A stretch of DNA of 64,000 nt from Abelmoschus esculentus. Taxonomy: Eukaryota > Streptophyta > Magnoliopsida > Malvales > Malvaceae. A program made the translations under genes and the position numbers. The notes under the pieces were generated by a model, which saw nothing but the letters and a program-made list of their open reading frames with translations, did not search any database and was not told the DNA's origin. Positions 58,398 to 64,000 of the stretch are shown here, piece after piece (within the stretch, counting starts at the first letter, position 1; each line of letters opens with the position of its first letter). The DNA lies in NCBI GenBank assembly GCA_035048815.1, contig JAUCBN010000017.1, positions 11,776,936 to 11,840,935 on the forward strand, given 5' to 3'.

Positions 58398-59138
58398 TTG
58401 ATGAACTACACTTGTCCTAGCAATACCCATAACATTTTCACTTCCAAAACAATGACACCATCCACTATGGAAGTGCCATTTGATGCAGAACATAAGACCC
58501 AATCCTCTTCCTCTGCTTCTTCCTCTTCTTCATCATCATCTCTAGAATCGACCGGAATTAAGTTCCGGAAAGCGAAAAATGCTAATGAAAGCAAGAGAAA
58601 GGTTGAAGATGATGGGAAACATCCAACATATAGGGGAGTGAGAATTCGTCAATGGGGAAAATGGGTGTCTGAGATTCGTGAACCGAGGAAGAAGTCAAGA
58701 ATTTGGTTAGGCACGTTTCCTACAGCTGAAATGGCAGCTCGAGCACACGATGTAGCAGCTCTTGCTATTAAAGGCAAGTCGGCCTATCTCAATTTCCCTG
58801 AGATAGCCCATCAGCTTCCCCGTCCAGCTACTGCATCACCCAAGGATATCCAAGCTGCAGCAGCTAAAGCTGCCTCCCTCAGCTACACAAAGAGCAGTGA
58901 AGTCGAAGCACCAACGGTTCCTCGGTCTCCGGCAACGACTGTAACATCCCATGACACTCAAGAATCATCTTTAATCAATAATGATGAAGCATTTGTTGAC
59001 CTGCCAGATCTCTTGCTGGATATGAACCTTCAAATTGATGAGTTCTGGGGCTCAATGGCATGGAAATTTGCAGTAACCAATGATGCTGTCGGAAGTGAGC
59101 TTGAATACGAGGAGCCTTGCCTTTGGGAATGTTGCTAG
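58398..59138 (+). CDS. AP2/ERF transcription factor, DREB subfamily A-4 (TINY/ERF034-like)
   Basis: Intronless, 246 residues, usual for DREB A-4. A poly-Ser tract at 36-48, then basic residues (FRKAKNANESKRK, 56-68) that can act as nuclear signal, and one AP2 domain from about 77 to 134 (TYRGVRIRQWGKWVSEIREP, WLGTF, AARAHDVAALAIKG, LNFP). Val-90 and Glu-95 are the V14/E19 pair that favours DRE/CRT (CCGAC) over GCC boxes. After it LPRPATASPKDIQAAAAKAA is the A-4 signature, and VDLPDLLLDM plus a terminal LWECC the acidic activation part. Members act in the nucleus in stress and growth control. Three Met codons lie at 1, 2 and 19 and 24; I take the first. Intact and likely functional. Confidence 0.93.
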   Translation: MMNYTCPSNTHNIFTSKTMTPSTMEVPFDAEHKTQSSSSASSSSSSSSLESTGIKFRKAKNANESKRKVEDDGKHPTYRGVRIRQWGKWVSEIREPRKKSRIWLGTFPTAEMAARAHDVAALAIKGKSAYLNFPEIAHQLPRPATASPKDIQAAAAKAASLSYTKSSEVEAPTVPRSPATTVTSHDTQESSLINNDEAFVDLPDLLLDMNLQIDEFWGSMAWKFAVTNDAVGSELEYEEPCLWECC

Positions 59139-59759
59139 GAAGTCCATTTTTTCCCCAGAATTCTACTGGTTTACTGAGAGTTCACTGTTCATGATAACAG
59201 GGAAGCTTTCTCCTCTTCTCATATCAAATGAACATTGTAAATAGGATGAAATAACAAAAATAGATGACCTAAAGTTCTTTCTTTTCTTTTTGTTATCGAA
59301 TTATAATTTTTTTACCAGCTTTCAGGTGATGTTGTAACTTAACAATAGTCTACATAAGTTGCTGGAACAAGATATAGATAAGGTCTGAGTTCTTACAATC
59401 TTGTACTTTCTGTTTTTTTTCAGAACAATTTCAGCCGAAAATCGTTTACCATCTAATTATGTTTTTATTAATATTTTTATTTTAAATTAGTGATCCAAGG
59501 TATAAGGTTCAAGATTAGAGAACGTGATTAGGGTTTAAGGAATTAGAGGTAGGTGTATTTTTAGGGATAAGTTTTAGAATTTAGGATGTAACAAATTAGG
59601 ATTAAAATTTAAAATTTAATTTTTAATTTTTTTTAATAAAAAACATGGATTGAGACACGATTAATATGTTGGAGATTTCTACTCATCGTTTAGAGGACAT
59701 AATTACCGTAAACCCTAAACCATTTATCAATAGTTCAAACAAACAAGTTAAAATTAAAA
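59139..59759. other. 3' UTR and downstream DNA of the AP2/ERF gene
   Basis: No gene. The 59200-59280 stretch is a likely 3' UTR; no clear AATAAA. Confidence 0.4.
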
Positions 59760-59870
59760 TATACACCACAATCTATTTTTAAACCAATATCAAAACCCTA
59801 AACCTAAACCCTAAATCCTTAATATATAATCCTATATTTAAATCCTTAAATCCTAAACACCTTAAATAAC
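59760..59870. repeat. Short telomere-like repeat
   Basis: CAAAACCCTAAACCTAAACC followed by CTAAATCC variants; a small degenerate array. Confidence 0.6.
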
Positions 59871-60968
59871 TCTCGTAGAAATTTTTTCCGCCATCAGTAT
59901 ATCGGAGAATCCATTATTTATATTAAAAATCCTTATATTAAATGATCATAATACTTGCATGTATTTTTAAATACGTATACATGTCTGAATTTATACAAGA
60001 CTTGGAAAGTACAACATTTGTCTGGACTCCTACGCTTTGGGTCTTTGCAATAAAAAAGCTGCAGAGCATGTAGCATAAATATCTGAAGTATTTCCAAGAC
60101 AAGCAGTGTAAAAAAATGTATGTTTATATTGTTATGGGTGGGGTTGAAAAATTGAAACCTCAAGGGAAAGGGACTAGCTGGACTGTGACTGGAAGCATCC
60201 TATGTTCGGAAAAAATCAGTATTTTAGTTGGAAAATGCAATGCACTAATAAGAGATTAAATTCATGATTGCAATTAAAAGATGAAATGAAAAAATAATAA
60301 AAAATAAAATTAAATATTAACCATAAATTTATATTAATGTAAAATTCTTTAATTTTATATTATGCGAACAGATTATATGTGTAGCTCGTATGTCTAAGGT
60401 ATAATTTTGATAAAATTTTAAAAATAATTTAATTCAGAATTAAATTTTGAAATATATGTGATCCTCAATTATATTTTAGAGTTTAAGATAATTTTTATAA
60501 TGCAAGTAGAAAAACATCATGTGCATATGGCGTTGTTTCCTTCAGGTTTTGTAAAAAATTATTAAAAAATAAAGAACATTATCTACAGATGACGTCCTCC
60601 TCTCAAGTTACTATTTACAGGTGATATTTTCTTACATACACTGAAATTTTTGAGTTAAATTTCTAAAATAAACTTTAAATAACTTATTTATCAAAATAAA
60701 ACTTTAAATAATCTATTATCAAATGAGTCTATAAATTTTTCCATAATGTTTAGGGATTCCGTACAATATAGACATGATGCCCCATAAAGCAATGGACATT
60801 GATAACCATCTTTTGATCTTTCTTCTCAACGTTTTGAGGGGAAAAAGGTTTAAATCCACCATACATCCCCAACTACGACCAAGATTCTAAAACGGTTCCT
60901 AAACTTTAAAAATGTTTTAGTTGCCTTCGGTGTATAGGATATCAGATATTTAAACATGTACTTATAAC
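59871..60968. other. Intergenic DNA
   Basis: No gene or assignable element was found. Confidence 0.5.
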
Positions 60969-61499
60969 TAGGGGTGTTTATTGTCGGATATCGGATCGGA
61001 TCTGATTTTCTCGGATATTCAATTTTCGGATTGTTGATATAGTGATACGTATCCGATAAAAAAAACGATATCTATATATTCGGATATCGGATAGTCGGAT
61101 ATCCAATTATCCAAAAATATAATTTAATTATACTATTTTTTCGAATTTGAAGATGATATTTATAAAAAAAATAAAATTTTAAATATAATAAACAATAAAT
61201 TACTAAATACAATAAGACTCACAATTATAAAAAGTTTTAATTTTTTTTTTAAATTTAGTAAGTTCTAAATTGTTAAATATAACAAGATTAATATGAATGA
61301 AAATTTAAATTTTTGGATTTTCGAATTTTCGGATAATCCGAAACTTGAAATGTTGCGACCGTATCCGACCCGGAAAACTTAAAATCGGATCGGATATTCG
61401 GTCCCAAAATAAAAACCAGATCGAATATCCAAATTTTTTAATCGAATCAATGGATAATCGAATCGGATCAACCGAATCAGATATTTTTAAATACTCATA
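60969..61499. mobile_element. hAT-like MITE, decayed right end
   Basis: Begins TAGGGGTGTTTATTGTCGGA; subterminal zones contain many CGGATATCGGAT words in both orientations. The right end (TAAATACTCATA) matches the inverted left end at about 8 of 12. No 8-bp duplication remains. It borders the LINE remnant. Confidence 0.65.
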
Positions 61500-61502
61500 A
61501 TG

Positions 61503-64000
61503 GTATAATATCAATTTACGTGGAGAGGAGGGAGTTGTGGCATCAGTTAGTACAGAGTGAGAGGTTGGTAGGGCCTTTCCCTTGGCTTATGGGAGGGGAT
61601 TTTAATATTGTGATGCATGCAATGGAGAGCTCTGATTTTGATAGGTTGGGGAACTATATCACTTCAGATATGGTGGAGTTTACTGATTGTCTGAGCGAGG
61701 TTGGATTGCAGGATCATCCATTTGTTGGGCCGAGTTTCACTTGGTTTAACAAACAAGATGATACTTTTTTGGCCAGAAAATTGGATCGGGTTTTAGTGAA
61801 CTCTAACTGGTATGGGATGAATCCTCATACTAAGGTGGAATTTCTTGCACCAGGGATCTCAGATCACTGTCTTGCTTGGGTTAGGTTGGTTGTTGATGCA
61901 CCTGTATCGCAGCCTAAACCTTTTAAATTCTTTAATTTCTGGACTGCTCATAATGAGTTTAAGGAAAATGTGAAGAGATCATGGGGGAGGCTGTTGTAGG
62001 TAACCCTATGCAAGTTTTATTTGGAAAACTGAAAAGATTAAAAATTCCTCTTAGAGCTCTGAATCAAAATCATTATATTGAAATTTCAAGAAGAGTGGAA
62101 GATAAGAGGAAACAGCTTGAAGTGGTGTAGCTAGCTAATCTGGATCATGGTGGTAGGGATGCTGAAGCTGAGATGCAATTGTAGGCTGAGTTGCTAGAGC
62201 TGAAAATGGCTGAAACCTGGTTTCTTCAACAGAAAGACAAGGTACAGTGGCTCCAAAAGGGGGATAAGGGGACTAAATTCTTTTATTCAGTTGTTACTGA
62301 AAAAGGAGCAAAGGCATATTCGATTTTTGCACACTGATGAGGGTACTAAATTGGAGTCTTTTGAGGATATGGCTGCTGAAGTGATTCGTTTTTTCTCAAA
62401 ACAAATTGGTTCAATAGATGCTGGAGTGTCTGGTTGTAGTGTAGAGGTTTTGAGGGAGCTCTTGCAAGGGGCTCTACCTGAAGGGTCTTGTTCTCTTTTG
62501 GTTCGAGAAGTGTTTGTTGAGGAAATTAAAGATGCAAATTTTTCCAAAGGTAAGGACAAAGACCTTGGTCCTGATGGATATACTTCTTGGTTCTTTAAGC
62601 AGGCTCGAGAGATAGTAGGCAGTGATTTTGTGCAAGCTGTGAGATATTGCTTTTCCTCTTCTTATTTGTTGTTGGGATTTAATGCCACTATTGTCATCTT
62701 AGTTCCTAAAATTCCGAATGCATGTATGGTGAAGGATTTTAGGCCTATTTCTTGTTGTTCTATTATCTATAAGACCATTACTAGATCCTGGTAGGTAGAC
62801 TGAATAGTGTGTTGGCTGATTTAATTACTGTGAATCAGTCAGCTTTTATTAGGGGGAGGAGTATTGTTGATAAGACATTGTTAGCTCAAGAATTAGTAAA
62901 AGGGTATGATAGGAAGACTATTTCCCCTGGGTGTGCTCTAAAAGTTGACTTGTAGAAGGCGTTTGATTCTGTTAGTTAGGATTTTATCTTGAATTTGTTA
63001 GAGGTAATGAGGTTGCCTGAGAAATTTCGGGGGTGGATTAGAGTTTGTTTCACTGGAAGTAGATTTCCAATCTCTTTGAATTGGAGTTTGTAGGTTTTTT
63101 CAAGGGGCAAAAGGGAGTTAGGCAAGGGGACCCACTTTCCCCTTATCTCTTTGTGATTATGATGAATGCATTATCTAATTTGCTGGATAAAGCAGCTGAA
63201 ATAGGGATTTTTCAGTATCATCCTAAGTGCAAACAGATAAACCTTACTTACCTCTGTTTTGCTGATGACCTGTTAATATTTTGCAAAGGAAATCTGCATT
63301 CTTTAATTGGTATACAGTCTTTTGGAGAAGTTTTATGAGATGGTTGGGTTGAAGTTAAATTTGTTAAAATTCGAGCTCTTTGTGGCTGGAGTCTCTTTAG
63401 AGGAGCAGGATAGGATGAGGGATGATATTGGGTTTAAGATTGGATCTCTCCCTGTGCGATACTTAAGAGTTCCTCTAGTAACGAGAAGATTGCATGAGAA
63501 GGACTGTCTAGTGCGAATTGAGAAGATCAAAGCTAAGCTGGGGCATTAGTCAAAATTAAATTTGAGTTATGCAAGAAGAATGCAGTTGATTCGAGTTGTG
63601 CTATGTAGTTTAACTAACTACTGGTGTAGGCAGTTAGTACTTCCAAAAGGAGTCATTGAAAAGATTGAACAATTGTGTTTGCGATTCTTTTGAAGGGGTC
63701 AGGATAGTACTGGACAGGGTGCAAGAGTTAGTTGGAAGCATGTTTGTGGTCCCAAGAATGGGGGGGACTAGGGCTCAAGGATGTGAAGACTTGGAACCAA
63801 GCATGTCTAGTCCTATTGTTGAAGAAATTGTTGGCTAGTGAGGGCTCTTTGTGGGTGGCTTGGATGCATAAATATGTTACTAAAGAGGAAGATATCTGGA
63901 GTTTGGATTTGAAGCAAAGCCATAGTTGGTATCTAAGAAAAATTTTGCGGCAGAAGGACACGTTGCAAAGCCTATTGAGGAGGGGGCATAGCAAATAGAC
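61503..64000 (+). pseudogene. L1-type LINE ORF2 remnant, 5'-truncated, runs off the window
   Basis: Endonuclease C-terminal half (61520-61999): GGDFN, the DRVLVNS block and the SDHCLAW motif. Then RT: WLQKGDKGTKFF near 62255, GPDGYTSWFF near 62570, LVPKIPNACMVKDFRPISCC (62700-62755), QSAFIRGRSIVDKT near 62840, KVDL-stop-KAFDSV near 62945, GVRQGDPLSPYLF (63113-63150), and the catalytic FADDLLIF (63258-63281). RNase H/zf-RVT-adjacent region (PWKHVCGPKNGG-type frames) follows to the end. Stops at 61997, 62184, 62953 and 62977 and several frameshifts close the frame. ORF1 and the N-terminal half of the endonuclease are absent. Confidence 0.88.

Noticed and set aside
58406..58594. Acidic minus-strand frame
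   Set aside because: Antisense shadow of the poly-Ser part of the AP2/ERF gene.
1..64000. tRNA, rRNA or microRNA genes
   Set aside because: I saw no cloverleaf with A and B boxes and no rRNA segments; the many hairpins are explained by transposons. A tRNAscan or small-RNA data would be needed to exclude them.

Overview
The window is nuclear DNA from a flowering plant, almost certainly a eudicot. The evidence is intron-containing plant-type transcription factor genes (an MYB-related KUA1/MYBH-like gene and an AP2/ERF gene of the DREB A-4 type), a DUF1639 gene, very AT-rich intergenic DNA and a dense mix of plant retrotransposon lineages. No species marker is present; a Malvaceae such as cotton is only a guess.

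Only three host genes are supported: a DUF1639 gene on the minus strand (23706-24567, three exons, with an apparent one-base frameshift), an MYB-related repressor gene on the plus strand (30626-32338, three exons), and an intronless DREB-like AP2/ERF gene on the plus strand (58398-59138). They are unrelated and about 6 to 26 kb apart; nothing suggests a cluster.

The rest is layered transposable-element DNA. 0.7-6.4 kb: a nearly complete but broken Ty1/copia element on the minus strand. 9.3-14.2 kb: a 5'-truncated relative in the opposite orientation, split by a 1.95-kb solo LTR with a 5-bp target duplication. 14.2-22.2 kb: a long-inverted-repeat element (FB1), foldback MITEs, a small hAT element, and a 3.8-kb long-TIR element with an internal tandem array, itself hit by another solo LTR and a copia fragment. 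25-30 kb: a Stowaway-like MITE, a 507-bp hAT element with a perfect 8-bp duplication, LTR fragments, a LINE remnant, and a foldback MITE touching the MYB gene's putative TATA box. 33.0-38.0 kb: a 4.96-kb non-autonomous hAT with 8-bp TSD, carrying a second FB element (FB2) bracketed by a ~198-bp direct repeat. 38.0-45.8 kb: a hAT element holding a solo gypsy LTR, followed by a tandem copy of its right half attached to a gypsy gag-protease remnant. 46-52.7 kb: a gypsy LTR fragment and a second, inverted copy of the 4.96-kb hAT family, carrying a 694-bp palindromic element. 52.9-56.4 kb: a solo gypsy LTR with a nested hAT element that retains the end of a transposase reading frame. 56.75-57.90 kb: a TRIM-like copia derivative. 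61.5-64.0 kb: an L1-type LINE remnant running off the window.

The strongest signals are structural, not new protein systems. Six insertions are read from an exact target-site duplication next to a visible or reconstructible empty site. The two copies of the large hAT family each act as the other's empty site: one lacks FB2 and has a single copy of the 198-bp flank, the other lacks the 694-bp palindrome. The FB2 case (a long insertion bracketed by a ~198-bp duplication) is the most unusual observation. I see no convincing new gene system. All boundaries were read by eye and not confirmed by alignment software.
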